Shown here one piece after another: positions 1 through 9,312 of a stretch of DNA of 64,000 nt (position 1 is its first letter; each line of letters opens with the position of its first letter). Origin of the DNA: Hydrogenophaga sp. (lineage in GTDB: Bacteria; Pseudomonadota; Gammaproteobacteria; Burkholderiales; Burkholderiaceae_C). The notes beneath the pieces were generated by a model. It worked only from the letters and a program-made list of their open reading frames with translations. It was not told the origin of the DNA and made no database searches. The position numbers and the translations under genes are program-made. The stretch lies in the NCBI GenBank assembly GCA_016741995.1, contig JACVCO010000008.1:62001-126000 (forward strand), written 5' to 3'.

Positions 1-1421
1 CGGTAATAGAACTCCTCCACCTCACGCGGGTACACGTTCTCGCCGCCGCGGATCACCATGTCCTTCAGGCGGCCCACGATGTTGACGAAGCCCTCGGCGT
101 CCATGGTGGCGAGGTCGCCGGTGTGCATCCAGCCCTCGCTGTCGATGGCCTCGGCGGTCTTCTCCGGGTCGCCCCAATAGCCGTTCATGACCGAGTAGCC
201 GCGCGTGCAGAACTCGCCCACCGCGCCGCGCGGCACGGTGTGGCCATCGGCATTGACGATCTTGATCTCCAAGTGCGGCTGCACGCGGCCCACGGTGGAC
301 ACGCGCCGCTCCAGCGGGTCGTCCACCGCGCTCTGGGTGGAGACGGGCGAGGTCTCGGTCATGCCGTAGGCGATGGTGACTTCGCGCATGTTCATCTGGC
401 TCTGCACACGCTTCATCACCTCGATCGGGCAGGGCGAGCCGGCCATGATGCCGGTGCGCAGCGAGCCCAGGTCGGTGGCGGCGAAGTCGGGGTGGTCGAG
501 CACGGCGATGAACATGGTGGGCACGCCGTAGAGCGCGGTGCAGCGCTCGGCCTGCACGGTGCGCAGCACAGCCGCGGGGTCGAAGGCCTCGCTCGGGTAG
601 ACCATGGTGCTGCCGTGCGTGACGCAGGCCAGGTTGCCCATCACCATGCCGAAGCAGTGGTACAGCGGCACGGGGATGCACAAGCGGTCGTGCGCCTGCA
701 GGCGGATCGCCTCGCCCACGAAGAAGCCGTTGTTGAGGATGTTGCGGTGCGTGAGCGTGGCCCCCTTGGGGTGGCCGGTGGTGCCGCTGGTGAACTGGAT
801 GTTGATCGGGTCCGTGGCCTTGAGCGTGGGGCCGATGGCCGCGAGCTGCGCGCGCGAGGCGGGCGTGGCGCGCGCGGGCACATCGTCGAAATTGAGCATG
901 CCCGGTGTGCGTTGCGCGCCCAGGCGCACCACCCAGCGCAGTTCGGGCAGCGCGGCCGACGTCAGTTCGCCGGGTTCGCTGGCATCGATCTCGGGCGCGA
1001 TGCCGCGCAGGATGGCGAGGTAGTCGCTGGTCTTGAGCGCGGGCGCGAGCACCAGCGCGCGGCAGCCCACCTTGTTGAGCGCGTAGGCGAGTTCGCTCGC
1101 GCGGTAGGCGGGGTTGATGTTCACGAGCACGAGGCCGGCGCGCGCGGTGGCGAACTGCGTCAATGTCCACGCGCTGCAGTTGGGCGCCCAGATGCCCACG
1201 CGGTCGCCGGGCTGCAGGCCCATGGCGAGCAGGCCGGCGGCCACCGCGTCGGCGCGCTCGCGCAGCTCGGCCCAGCTCCAGCGCACACCCTCGTTCGGGA
1301 TCACCAGCGCTTCGCGGTTGGCGTGTTCGCGCGCCGTGGCGGCCAACGTGGCGCCGATGGTGTCCTCGCGCAGCGGTGGCATGCTGGCGCCGCGGGCCAG
1401 GGATTCGGTGGCGGTGTTCAT
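1..1421 (-). CDS. AMP-binding acyl-CoA synthetase (partial, C-terminus off the left edge)
   Basis: Activates a carboxylic acid to its acyl-AMP and then to the CoA thioester in the cytoplasm (ANL superfamily). The visible part is about 473 residues. It carries the P-loop [11 protein letters not shown] near residue 210, the AYGMTETSP adenine-binding motif, and near the edge the A8 hinge region [16 protein letters not shown], typical of medium/long-chain fatty-acid CoA ligases (FadD/AcsA type). The ATG at 1421 is preceded by GGAG at good spacing. The acid substrate cannot be read from the sequence. A second CoA ligase (11758-13584) lies in a separate catabolic operon. The last ~70 residues are outside the window. 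Confidence 0.9.
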   Translation of the reverse strand, partial: MNTATESLARGASMPPLREDTIGATLAATAREHANREALVIPNEGVRWSWAELRERADAVAAGLLAMGLQPGDRVGIWAPNCSAWTLTQFATARAGLVLVNINPAYRASELAYALNKVGCRALVLAPALKTSDYLAILRGIAPEIDASEPGELTSAALPELRWVVRLGAQRTPGMLNFDDVPARATPASRAQLAAIGPTLKATDPINIQFTSGTTGHPKGATLTHRNILNNGFFVGEAIRLQAHDRLCIPVPLYHCFGMVMGNLACVTHGSTMVYPSEAFDPAAVLRTVQAERCTALYGVPTMFIAVLDHPDFAATDLGSLRTGIMAGSPCPIEVMKRVQSQMNMREVTIAYGMTETSPVSTQSAVDDPLERRVSTVGRVQPHLEIKIVNADGHTVPRGAVGEFCTRGYSVMNGYWGDPEKTAEAIDSEGWMHTGDLATMDAEGFVNIVGRLKDMVIRGGENVYPREVEEFYY

Positions 1422-1626
1422 GGGGTTTCTCCGGAGCGGGCCCGCATGGTCGCGCCGATCGCACCGCGTTGCACCCTCGGGCAATCCCCGACGCAGGGTG
1501 TTCCAGCGCGGAACAACGGCACGGGCGACGCGCGGTTGCGACACACGCGTGGCTGCACCCCCCGTGGCACCCACGCGCGCGCAGGTCCCGTGCTAACGTC
1601 TCGCCCTGCTTCGCGCACCCCCCACC

Positions 1627-2187
1627 ATGTCGTCCAGCCCCCCCACCTCTCCGCCGCCGCGCGTCGCGCTGGGCACCGGTCTGGCCGCCCTGCCCACGGG
1701 CCAGTCCGGTGTGGTGTTCACGCTGGAGCTGCAGGATGCCCAGCCCGCCCGGTTGAAGCGGTGTGCGCGCGACCTGCTGCACATCTCGGACAACGTGGCG
1801 TGCACCGAGCAACTCACCGGCCGCATGTTCTTCGCCTTCAACGGGCTGGAACGCGACCCGCGGCAGGTGCACACCATCCCGGAATGCCGCGAGGTTCTGC
1901 GCAGTTTGCACCGGCGTTGGCCGTACTGGATGCATTTCCTCGCGCCGGAGCCCGATCTGTGGTCGGTGCTGCTGCTGTGCCTGCTCCCGCTGGGGCCCGG
2001 CGTGCGGCTGCCCAACGGGCGCATCGCCCACGAGCTCGACCACGAGGCGCTCCAGGGCCTGGTGACGGAGCTCACCGTGGCCGTGAACGAGCTGCACTAC
2101 CACCACAAGGTGGAGGCGACAGCGAGCAAGCGCATCCAGGCGCGCGCCATGCGCGCGATGGGGCGCGCCACCGGCGCACGAAACTGA
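1627..2187 (+). CDS. conserved hypothetical protein, 186 aa
   Basis: I do not recognise this family. It starts with a Ser/Pro-rich stretch (residues 1-12), then a mixed alpha/beta body with two closely spaced Cys-containing turns (near residues 44 and 57), a hydrophobic stretch LLLCLLPLGPG near residue 115, and a basic C-terminal helix. No signal peptide or clear membrane segment is seen. Codon use is typical of the window. It is divergent from the acyl-CoA ligase and converges on the acetyltransferase gene with a 22-nt gap. It may be a lineage-specific Comamonadaceae protein; no function is proposed. Confidence 0.7.
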   Translation: MSSSPPTSPPPRVALGTGLAALPTGQSGVVFTLELQDAQPARLKRCARDLLHISDNVACTEQLTGRMFFAFNGLERDPRQVHTIPECREVLRSLHRRWPYWMHFLAPEPDLWSVLLLCLLPLGPGVRLPNGRIAHELDHEALQGLVTELTVAVNELHYHHKVEATASKRIQARAMRAMGRATGARN

Positions 2188-2209
2188 ACGCGGCGCCTGC
2201 GCGCGTGCC

Positions 2210-2677
2210 CTAGGGCGCCAGCGGCAGGTCGAAATGCATCACGTCCTCGCGCACGCCGAGCTTGGTGTACAGCGCCACCGCCGGGTCGTCCCCGTGATCC
2301 GCCTGCACGTACACCACCCAGGCCCCCTGTTCGCGCGCGATGGCGCGCAGCCGGTCGATGAGCCGGGTGGCGATGCCCTGGCGGCGGTGGGTCTCGGCCA
2401 CGGCCAGGTCGTACAGGTAGACCTCGCTGCGCCGGCGTTCGAGCTTGGGCAGCTCGTAGGCCACCAGGCCGCCCACCACCTCGCTGCCTTGTTCGGCCAC
2501 CAGCGCGATCACGCGCGGGCTGGCCAGCGTTTCGCGCACCCAGGCCCCGTCGGGCGGTTGGGCGAGGTAGCTCTCGGTGTCGTCGAAGGCCCACGCGAAC
2601 AGGGCGTTGAGCCGGCGCAGGCGCTCGTCGTCCGCGGGGCCGAGGCGGTGCAGCGTGAAGGGGTCGGGCGGGGTCAT
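2210..2677 (-). CDS. GNAT acetyltransferase of the AAC(3)-I (aminoglycoside 3-N-acetyltransferase) type
   Basis: A 155-residue single-domain GNAT protein. The acetyl-CoA pyrophosphate loop is HRRQGIA at residues 97-103. The flanking blocks (SEVYLYDLAV, YVQADHGDDPAVALYTKLG and the ending REDVMHFD) are the diagnostic blocks I remember from AAC(3)-I enzymes, and length matches the usual ~154-177 residues. AAC(3)-I enzymes acetylate the 3-amino group of gentamicin-type aminoglycosides. This is a chromosomal homologue with no integron, cassette attC or mobile element nearby, so resistance is possible but its native role may differ. Divergent from ndh with an 80-nt gap. Confidence 0.85.
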   Translation of the reverse strand: MTPPDPFTLHRLGPADDERLRRLNALFAWAFDDTESYLAQPPDGAWVRETLASPRVIALVAEQGSEVVGGLVAYELPKLERRRSEVYLYDLAVAETHRRQGIATRLIDRLRAIAREQGAWVVYVQADHGDDPAVALYTKLGVREDVMHFDLPLAP

Positions 2678-2757
2678 GGCGTCGGGGGGATGGATGGCGC
2701 TGAAACACTGTAGCGCCCGTCGGCGCGGTTACGCTGCGGGCTGAAAGCGAGGAAACG

Positions 2758-4074
2758 ATGAACCACCCCCCGGATTCCACCCGCCCCATCGTCATCGTGG
2801 GCGGCGGCGCAGGCGGCCTGGAGCTCGCCTGCAAGCTCGGCCGCCAGCTCGGGCCGCAACGCGTCACGCTGGTGGACCGCCAGCTCTTCCACATCTGGAA
2901 ACCCTCGCTGCACGAGGTGGCCGCGGGCACGCTGGACATCCACCAGGAGGGCCTGTCCTACGAGATGCTCGCGCACGACAACGGCTTCGTGTTCTGCTAT
3001 GGCGCGCTCACCGGGCTCGACGCCGGGCAGCGCCAGGTGCAGGTGGCCGCGGTGCACGACGACAACGGCGAGGAGCTGATCCCCGCGCGCACGCTGGGCT
3101 ACAGCGAACTGGTGCTCTCACTGGGCAGCACGGCCAACCACTTCAACGTGCCGGGCGCGGCCGAGCACACCGTCTCGCTCAACCAGCCGGCCGACGCCGA
3201 GCACTTCCGCTTGCGCCTGCTCAAGCTGCTCACCGCGGCCGAGCTGCGCAAGAGCGCGGGCGGCGAGGGCAAGGTGAACGTGGTCATCATCGGCGGTGGC
3301 GCCACCGGCGTGGAACTGGCGGCCGAGCTGCGCGAGGCCAGCCAGGTGCATGCGCGCTACGGATTTCGCCGGCTCGATGCGCGCGAGGACGTGCGGCTCA
3401 CGCTGCTCGAAGGCGCCGAGCGCATCCTCGCGCCGCTGCCCGAGAAGGTGTCGGCCTCGGCCACCGCGCTGCTGCGCGAGCGCGGGGTGGATGTGGTGAC
3501 GCGCTGCCGCGTCGCGCGCATCACGCCCACGCAGGTGGAGGACAGCGAAGGCCGCGTGTTCCCGGCCGATGTGGTGGTCTGGGCCGCGGGCATCCAGGCG
3601 CCGCGGCTGCTGGGCGAACTGGGCCTGCCCGTGAACCGGTCGGGCCAGGTGGAGGTGGAGCCCACGCTGGCGGTGAAGGGCGTGCCGGGCGTGTACGCGC
3701 TGGGCGATTGCGCGGCCTGCCCGCAGCCCGACGGCCGCCTGGTGCCGCCGCGCGCGCAGGCGGCGCACCAGCAGGCCAGCTACCTGGCGGCGCGCATGTT
3801 GCGCGCGGCGAAAGGGCGGGCGCTCGACGACAAGCCCTACGCGTACCGCGACCACGGCTCGCTGGTGTCGCTGGGCACGGGCAGCTCGGTCGGCAACCTC
3901 ATGGGCAACCTGTTCGGTTCCGCCTGGTTCGTGCAGGGCCTGCTGGCGCGCACCATGTACGTGAGCCTGCATCTGATGCACCACCAGGCGGTACTGGGCA
4001 CGCTGCGCACGGGCGTGCTGGCCTTCGCGCGCTACCTCGTGAAACGCGCCACGCCGCTGGTCAAGCTGCACTGA
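2758..4074 (+). CDS. ndh: type II NADH dehydrogenase (NDH-2), FAD-dependent
   Basis: Single-subunit, non-proton-pumping NADH:quinone oxidoreductase at the inner face of the membrane. Length 438 residues is normal. It has two Rossmann motifs: the FAD site IVIVGGGAGG at residues 11-20 and the NADH site VVIIGGGATG near residue 178. Further marks are FHIWKPSLHEVAAG after the first Rossmann fold and the C-terminal GVYALGDCA FAD motif. The C-terminus is hydrophobic/amphipathic, as expected for membrane anchoring. The start has GAGGAAACG directly before ATG. Its last 14 nt overlap the 3' end of the convergent acyl-CoA dehydrogenase gene. A sulfide:quinone reductase is less likely because its redox Cys pattern is not obvious. 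Confidence 0.9.
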   Translation: MNHPPDSTRPIVIVGGGAGGLELACKLGRQLGPQRVTLVDRQLFHIWKPSLHEVAAGTLDIHQEGLSYEMLAHDNGFVFCYGALTGLDAGQRQVQVAAVHDDNGEELIPARTLGYSELVLSLGSTANHFNVPGAAEHTVSLNQPADAEHFRLRLLKLLTAAELRKSAGGEGKVNVVIIGGGATGVELAAELREASQVHARYGFRRLDAREDVRLTLLEGAERILAPLPEKVSASATALLRERGVDVVTRCRVARITPTQVEDSEGRVFPADVVVWAAGIQAPRLLGELGLPVNRSGQVEVEPTLAVKGVPGVYALGDCAACPQPDGRLVPPRAQAAHQQASYLAARMLRAAKGRALDDKPYAYRDHGSLVSLGTGSSVGNLMGNLFGSAWFVQGLLARTMYVSLHLMHHQAVLGTLRTGVLAFARYLVKRATPLVKLH

Positions 4075-5716
4075 GCGCGCCGGCCAGCGCGGCCTTCACG
4101 CGCGACCAGTGCATCAGGCCCTCGGGCACGGCCTCGCGCTCGAACACCGCGGTGTGTGATTCGCCGGCCGCGTCGAGCCGCGCCACCGCCCAGGCCAGCA
4201 GCGCCAGTGCCAGGCCATGCAGCAGGTCGTCGGCGGTGTCGAGCACGAAGGCCGGTTCTTTCGCGGCGCGCGCCACCCAGGCGGGCAGCACCGCGCGCGC
4301 TTCGACGAACAGGGCGCGCAGGCCGGGCGCATTGCCCAGTTCGCGCTGCAGGCCATCAAGCAGCTCGGCCGCCGCCACGCCCCCGTCGGCCAGCAGCTTG
4401 CGTTGTGCGAGGTCGATCGCCTGGATCTGGTTCGTGCCTTCGTAAATCATCGCGATGCGCGCGTCGCGCACGCTTTGTTCGATGCCGTATTCGTGCACGT
4501 AGCCATAGCCGCCCCACACGCCCAGCGCCTCGGCCGGGCCATGGAAGCCGTGGTGCGTGCAGAAGGCCTTGACGACCGGCGTGAGCAGCGCGGCAAAGCG
4601 CTTCTCGCGAGCGCGCACGGCGTCGTCGCGGTGGTGCTCGGCCAGATCGAGCGCGAGCGCGGCGCGGTAGGCCAGCACGCGCTGGGCTTGCGTATAGGTG
4701 CGCAGGCGTTGCAGTGTGCGGCGCACCGCGGGGTGCTGTGCAATGGGCTTGCCCATCTGCACGCGTTCTTCGGCGTAGCGCTGCGCGTTCTGGGCCGCCA
4801 TCTCCTGGTGGCCCAGGCCCTGCAGGCCCACGTGCAGGCGCGCCGAGTTCATCATCAGGAACATCGCCGCCAGGCCGCGGTGCGGCTCGCCGACCAGCCA
4901 GCCGGTGGCGCCTTCGTAGCGCATGGCGCAGGTGGCGCTGGCCTTGATGCCCATCTTCTTCTCGACGCCGTCGCAGAACAGGGCGTTGCGCGAACCGTCG
5001 GGCAAGACCTTGGGCACCAGCGCGAGCGACAGGCCCTTGGTGCCGGGTGGCGCATCGGGCAATCGGCACAGCACCAGGTGCACGATGTTGTCGGTGAGGT
5101 CGTGCTCGCCGCCGCTGATGAAGATCTTGTTGCCGCTCACGCGCAGGCTGCCGTCGGCCTGCGGCTCGGCGCGCGTGCGCAGCTGGCCCAGGTCGCTGCC
5201 GGCCTGCGGTTCGGTGAGCGCCATGGCAGCGAGCCATTCGCCGCTGGCGAGCTTGTGCAGGTAGCGGGCCTTCAGTTCGTCGCTGCCGTGGTGCTTGAGC
5301 GTTTCGTAGGCGCCGTGCAGCAGGTCCGGGTACATGTTCCAGCCGTGGTTGCAGGCGTCGAGCATCTCGCGCATGGCCGCGTCCAGCAGCAACGGCAGGC
5401 CCTGGCCGCCCCAGGCCGGGTCGCAGGGCAGGGCGGGCCAGCCGCCTTGCACGAAGGCCTGGTAGGCGGCGCGAAAGCCGGGCGGCGTGGTCACCGACCC
5501 ATCGGCGTGGCGCGTGCAGCCGGCCAGGTCGCCCGGGCCGTTGAGGGGCTGCAGCACCTCGCTCGCAAAGCGCGCGGCCTCCTGCAGCACGGCGTCCGCG
5601 GTGTCAATGTCGAGCTCGTCGAACGCGGGGCATTCGGCCCAGAGCGCGGGCGCACCCAGCACGTCGTCGATCACCCGCCGCATCGAGGTGAGCGGCGCTT
5701 CGTACGCCCAGCTCAT
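4061..5716 (-). CDS. acyl-CoA dehydrogenase, FadE/DmdC-like
   Basis: Flavoprotein that introduces a 2,3-double bond into an acyl-CoA and passes electrons to ETF. It is 551 residues, longer than the ~380-residue short/medium-chain enzymes and closer to the ~590-residue subgroup with an extra C-terminal helical domain (DmdC-type). Motifs: MALTEPQAGSDLG near residue 164, the FAD-contacting KIFISGG, and the signature IYEGTNQIQAIDL near residue 419. Its ATG overlaps the TGA of livF (ATGA at 5713-5716), so it is the last gene of the minus-strand catabolic operon with the CoA ligase, thiolase and importer. The acyl substrate is unknown, but context points to an imported aromatic or branched acid. 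Confidence 0.88.
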   Translation of the reverse strand: MSWAYEAPLTSMRRVIDDVLGAPALWAECPAFDELDIDTADAVLQEAARFASEVLQPLNGPGDLAGCTRHADGSVTTPPGFRAAYQAFVQGGWPALPCDPAWGGQGLPLLLDAAMREMLDACNHGWNMYPDLLHGAYETLKHHGSDELKARYLHKLASGEWLAAMALTEPQAGSDLGQLRTRAEPQADGSLRVSGNKIFISGGEHDLTDNIVHLVLCRLPDAPPGTKGLSLALVPKVLPDGSRNALFCDGVEKKMGIKASATCAMRYEGATGWLVGEPHRGLAAMFLMMNSARLHVGLQGLGHQEMAAQNAQRYAEERVQMGKPIAQHPAVRRTLQRLRTYTQAQRVLAYRAALALDLAEHHRDDAVRAREKRFAALLTPVVKAFCTHHGFHGPAEALGVWGGYGYVHEYGIEQSVRDARIAMIYEGTNQIQAIDLAQRKLLADGGVAAAELLDGLQRELGNAPGLRALFVEARAVLPAWVARAAKEPAFVLDTADDLLHGLALALLAWAVARLDAAGESHTAVFEREAVPEGLMHWSRVKAALAGALSAA

Positions 5717-6441
5717 GCTTTTTTCGCGCCCAGGTAGGTCTCGATCACGCGCGGGTCGGTGGCGAGTTGCGCGGCCGGGCCGCTGAGCACCATGTCGCCG
5801 GTTTCAAGCACGTGGCCTTCGTCGGCCACCTGCAGCGCGGCGCGCGCGTTCTGCTCCACCAGCAGGATGCTCACGCCGCGATCGCGCAGCGTTTCGATGA
5901 TGCGGAAGATGTCGCGCACGATCAGCGGGGCCAGGCCCAGGCTGGGTTCGTCGAGCATCAACAGCTTGGGCTGGCCCATGAGCGCACGGCCGATGGCGAG
6001 CATCTGGCGCTCGCCGCCCGAGAGCGTGCCCGCGGCCTGGGTGCGGCGCTCCTTCAGGCGCGGGAACAGCTCGAAGACCTGCTCCAGGCCCTCGCGCCAG
6101 CGCGGTGCGCGCTGTTTCATGGGGCGCCAGCCCCCCAGCACCAGGTTGTCTTCCACCGTCATGGTGCCGAACAGCTCGCGCTTTTCGGGCACCAGCGCCA
6201 GGCCGGTCATCACGCGCTCTTCGAGCGTGAGGCGCGCCACGTCTTCGCCGTTGAAGCGCAGGCCACCGCGTTGCGGCAGCAGGCCCATGAGGGCGTTGAG
6301 CAGCGTGGACTTGCCCGCGCCGTTGGGCCCGATGACGGTGACCACCTGGCCGGCGCGCACGTTCAGCGTGATGCCGCGCAGCACCTCGGCCTTGCCGTAG
6401 CCGGCGTGCAGGTCCTTCACTTCCAGCAGCAGTTCGCTCAT
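5713..6441 (-). CDS. livF: ABC transporter ATP-binding protein, LivF family
   Basis: Second ATPase of a hydrophobic/branched-chain amino acid (HAAT)-type importer, acting at the cytoplasmic face. 242 residues, normal for LivF. Walker A GPNGAGKS is at residues 38-45, the signature LSGGERQ at 140-146 and Walker B LLMLDEP at about 157-163. The LivF hallmark GLALVPEKRELFG is present. It starts 2 nt after the livM-livG fusion gene and its stop overlaps the start of the acyl-CoA dehydrogenase, indicating translational coupling. HAAT systems in Burkholderiales often carry aromatic acids rather than amino acids, and here the neighbours are CoA-dependent catabolic enzymes. Confidence 0.92.
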   Translation of the reverse strand: MSELLLEVKDLHAGYGKAEVLRGITLNVRAGQVVTVIGPNGAGKSTLLNALMGLLPQRGGLRFNGEDVARLTLEERVMTGLALVPEKRELFGTMTVEDNLVLGGWRPMKQRAPRWREGLEQVFELFPRLKERRTQAAGTLSGGERQMLAIGRALMGQPKLLMLDEPSLGLAPLIVRDIFRIIETLRDRGVSILLVEQNARAALQVADEGHVLETGDMVLSGPAAQLATDPRVIETYLGAKKA

Positions 6442-6443
6442 GG

Positions 6444-8237
6444 TCAGTGCTCCGTGCCGAGGTAGGCCGCGCGCACCTTTTCGCTGGCCTGGATTTCCGC
6501 CGGCGTGCCTTCGAGCAGCGGCGTGCCGAACTCCATCACCAGGATGCGGTCGGTCAGGTTCATCACGAAGTCCATGTCGTGTTCCACCAGCAGCAGGCTC
6601 AGGCCCTCGGCCTTGAGCTGGCGCAGCACCTCGGCCAGCGCCTGTTTCTCGCGGTGGCGCAGGCCGGCCGCGGGTTCGTCGAGCAGCAGCAGGGCCGGGT
6701 CGCTGGCCAGGGCGCGCGCGATTTCCACCAGGCGCTGCTGGCCGAGCGCGAGGTTGCCCGCGAGCTCGTGGATGTGCTCGCCCAGGCCCACGCGGCGCAA
6801 CTGGCGCTCGGCCTCGGCCAGGGCGCGCGCTTCTTCGGCGCGGTCCAGCCGCAGCATGGCGGCCAGGGTGCCGCTGCGCGTGCGCAGGTAGGTGCCCAGC
6901 GCCACGTTTTCGAGCACGGTCATGTCGGGCACCAGCTTGACGTGCTGGAAAGTGCGCGAGAGGCCGCGGCGCGCGATCTCGCGCGAGCCCTTGCCGTCCA
7001 CGCGCTCGCCACGCAGCCAGACCTCGCCACCCGAGAGCGGCAGCAGGCCCGAGATGAGGTTGAAGGTGGTGGACTTGCCCGCGCCGTTGGGGCCGATGAG
7101 CCCGAAGATCTCGCCCGCGCGGATGGCAAAGCCCACGCCGTTGACGGCGACAAGGCCACCGAAGGTGCGCCGCGCGTTCTTCACCTCCAGCAGCGTGCTG
7201 CCCATGGCGGGCTTGTCGCGCGCGGGCAGGCTCTCGGCGGGCGCAGAGCCGGTGGTGCCGGTGACATGGGCGCGGCGGCGCGCGGGCAGCAGGCGCTCGA
7301 TCGAGGGCCACAGGCCATCGGGCGCGAACTTGAGCACCAGCACCAGCACGACGCCGAAGACGATGATTTCGTAGCTGCCCGAGGTGCCCAGCAGCGCGGG
7401 CAGCCAGGTCTGCAGCTGGTCTTCGGCGAGCTTCACGAGCGCGGCGCCGGTGAACGCGCCCCACACGTGGCCCACGCCGCCCAGCACGGCCATGAACAGG
7501 TATTCGATGCCGAACTTGATGCCGAAAGGCGAGGGGTTGACGCTGCGCTGCATGTGCGCGAACAGCCAGCCCGAGATCGCCGCCAGCAGCGCCGCGATGA
7601 GGAACATGAGCAGCTTGTGGCGGAAGGCAGATGCACCCATGGCCTCGGGCATGGTGCTGCCGCCACCGCGGTTGACGTTGAGCGCACGCATGACACGGCC
7701 CGGCCGCGAATCGAGCAGCCGCGTGACGGCGATGGCCGCCGCGATGGCGACGAGCCAGATCAGCAGGTAGATGCGACGCTCTTCCTGCAGGCTGATGCCG
7801 AAGAGGTTGATGGCGGGCACACCGAGCAGGCCGTCGTACTTGCCCAGCGCGTCGAGGTTGCCCATGGTGTAGAAGAGCGCGAGGCTCCAGGCGATGGTGG
7901 CCAGCGGCAGGTAGTGGCCCGACATGCGCAGCGTGATCCAGCCCAGCACCAGCGCCACCACCAGGGTGATGGCCAGCCCCGCGAGCAGGCCGATCCAGGG
8001 CGAGATGCCCAGCTTCACGCTGAGGTAGGCACTGGCGTAGGCGCCCAGGCCTGCGAAGGCCGCCTGGCCGAACGAGGTGAGGCCCCCGATGCCGGTGAGC
8101 AGCACCAGGCCCAGCGACACCAGCCCGAACAGGCCGATGTAGTTGAGCTTGGTGATCCAGTAGTCGGGCACCGGCAGGAAGGGCACGGCGACCATGAACA
8201 CGGTGAAGGCCAGCAGGCCGTAACGGCGCCAATCCAT
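6444..8237 (-). CDS. fused ABC transporter permease/ATPase, LivM-LivG
   Basis: One 597-residue chain combining a LivM-type permease (about residues 1-300, many hydrophobic helices) with a LivG-type ATPase (about 345-597). The ATPase has Walker A GPNGAGKS near residue 380, the signature-like LALGQQRLVEIARAL near 497, and Walker B LLLLDEPAAGLRH. A linker of about 40 residues rich in Arg/Ala/Gly joins the halves. I chose ATG 8237 because GAGGAG lies 8 nt upstream; an in-frame ATG at 8255 inside livH lacks this. In many bacteria livM and livG are separate; the fusion is seen in Burkholderiales. It lies 1 nt after the livH stop codon. Confidence 0.9.
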   Translation of the reverse strand: MDWRRYGLLAFTVFMVAVPFLPVPDYWITKLNYIGLFGLVSLGLVLLTGIGGLTSFGQAAFAGLGAYASAYLSVKLGISPWIGLLAGLAITLVVALVLGWITLRMSGHYLPLATIAWSLALFYTMGNLDALGKYDGLLGVPAINLFGISLQEERRIYLLIWLVAIAAAIAVTRLLDSRPGRVMRALNVNRGGGSTMPEAMGASAFRHKLLMFLIAALLAAISGWLFAHMQRSVNPSPFGIKFGIEYLFMAVLGGVGHVWGAFTGAALVKLAEDQLQTWLPALLGTSGSYEIIVFGVVLVLVLKFAPDGLWPSIERLLPARRRAHVTGTTGSAPAESLPARDKPAMGSTLLEVKNARRTFGGLVAVNGVGFAIRAGEIFGLIGPNGAGKSTTFNLISGLLPLSGGEVWLRGERVDGKGSREIARRGLSRTFQHVKLVPDMTVLENVALGTYLRTRSGTLAAMLRLDRAEEARALAEAERQLRRVGLGEHIHELAGNLALGQQRLVEIARALASDPALLLLDEPAAGLRHREKQALAEVLRQLKAEGLSLLLVEHDMDFVMNLTDRILVMEFGTPLLEGTPAEIQASEKVRAAYLGTEH

Positions 8238-8238
8238 G

Positions 8239-9276
8239 TCAGTGCTCCTCGTCATGCGGGTCGACGAAGGAGCGCCACAGCAGCACCGGCAGGATGGCGG
8301 TGAACACGATCACTTCCTTGAACGCACTGGCCCAGAACGAGCCGAAGGCTTCGATCAGGCCCACGCCGAGCGCGCCCACGAGCGCGAGCGGAAAACTCGT
8401 GAGGCCGGCGAACACGGCGGCCACGAAGCCCTTGAGGCCGATGAGGAAGCCGCTGTCGAAGAACACGGTGGTGGTGGGCCCGATGAGCAGGCCCGAGAGC
8501 GCGCCGATGAAGGCCGCGAGCGTGAAACTGAGCGAGCCCGCGGCGTCGGTGGAGATGCCCATGAGGCGCGCGCCGGTCTGGTTGACCGAGGTGGCGCGCA
8601 AGGCCTTGCCGGTGAGCGTGCGGTCGAACAGCACGAACAGCGCCACGATGAGCGCGATGGACACGCCGACGATGATGACGGCCTGGCCGCTGAGCGTGAC
8701 CGGCCCGAGGCTCAGGCGCGTGTCCCAGAAGCTGGGGTTGCGGAAGCCTTCGGCGCCGAAGAACACCAGGCCCAGCCCGGTGAGCGCGAAGTGCACGCCC
8801 ACCGAGACGATGAGCAGCACCAGCACGCTGGCGCTGGCCAGCGAGCGGTAGGCGAGGCGGTACACCAGCGGGCCCATGGGCGTGACCAGGGCCAGCGTGA
8901 GCAGGGCCTGCACCAGCATGGGCGGCTGTTGCGGCACCAGCCAGGCCGTGAGGCCGCTGGCCACCAATGGGAGCGCGGCGGTGCGCACGGCGAGCTTCGC
9001 CCAGCGCGCGAGCGGCCAGGCTTCGCGCCAGGCGCGCACGGCGTCGAGCAACAGCACCAGCGCCACCATGAGCAGCAGCAGCCAGACCGTGCCCGGCAGG
9101 GCGCCGGTCTGGAACAGCGCCATGGTGAGCGCCGCGAAGGCGACGAACTCACCCTGCGGGATGAAGACGATGCGGGTGACCGCGAACACCAGGACGAGGG
9201 CGATCGCCACCAGCGCGTAGATCGCGCCGTTGATGACGCCATCGACCCCGAGGATCGCGGCAATGGTCAGGTCCAT
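8239..9276 (-). CDS. livH: branched-chain amino acid-type ABC transporter permease, LivH family
   Basis: Inner-membrane permease of the HAAT importer. It is 345 residues, longer than the usual ~290-310, because of an insertion of about 50 residues after the second hydrophobic segment. It opens with the typical LivH start (GVINGAIYALVAIALVLVFAVTR) shortened here to the first helix at residues 12-34, followed by the conserved IPQGEFVAFAA. The later EAA-like GLLIGPTTTVFFDSGF and KGFVAAVFAGLTSFPLA blocks are present. It sits between livK (36-nt gap) and the LivM-LivG fusion, completing a binding protein-permease-ATPase set. Confidence 0.88.
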   Translation of the reverse strand: MDLTIAAILGVDGVINGAIYALVAIALVLVFAVTRIVFIPQGEFVAFAALTMALFQTGALPGTVWLLLLMVALVLLLDAVRAWREAWPLARWAKLAVRTAALPLVASGLTAWLVPQQPPMLVQALLTLALVTPMGPLVYRLAYRSLASASVLVLLIVSVGVHFALTGLGLVFFGAEGFRNPSFWDTRLSLGPVTLSGQAVIIVGVSIALIVALFVLFDRTLTGKALRATSVNQTGARLMGISTDAAGSLSFTLAAFIGALSGLLIGPTTTVFFDSGFLIGLKGFVAAVFAGLTSFPLALVGALGVGLIEAFGSFWASAFKEVIVFTAILPVLLWRSFVDPHDEEH

Positions 9277-9312
9277 GGGTTGCGGTCTCCCGTCTCGTTC
9301 ATCGCCTGTCGA

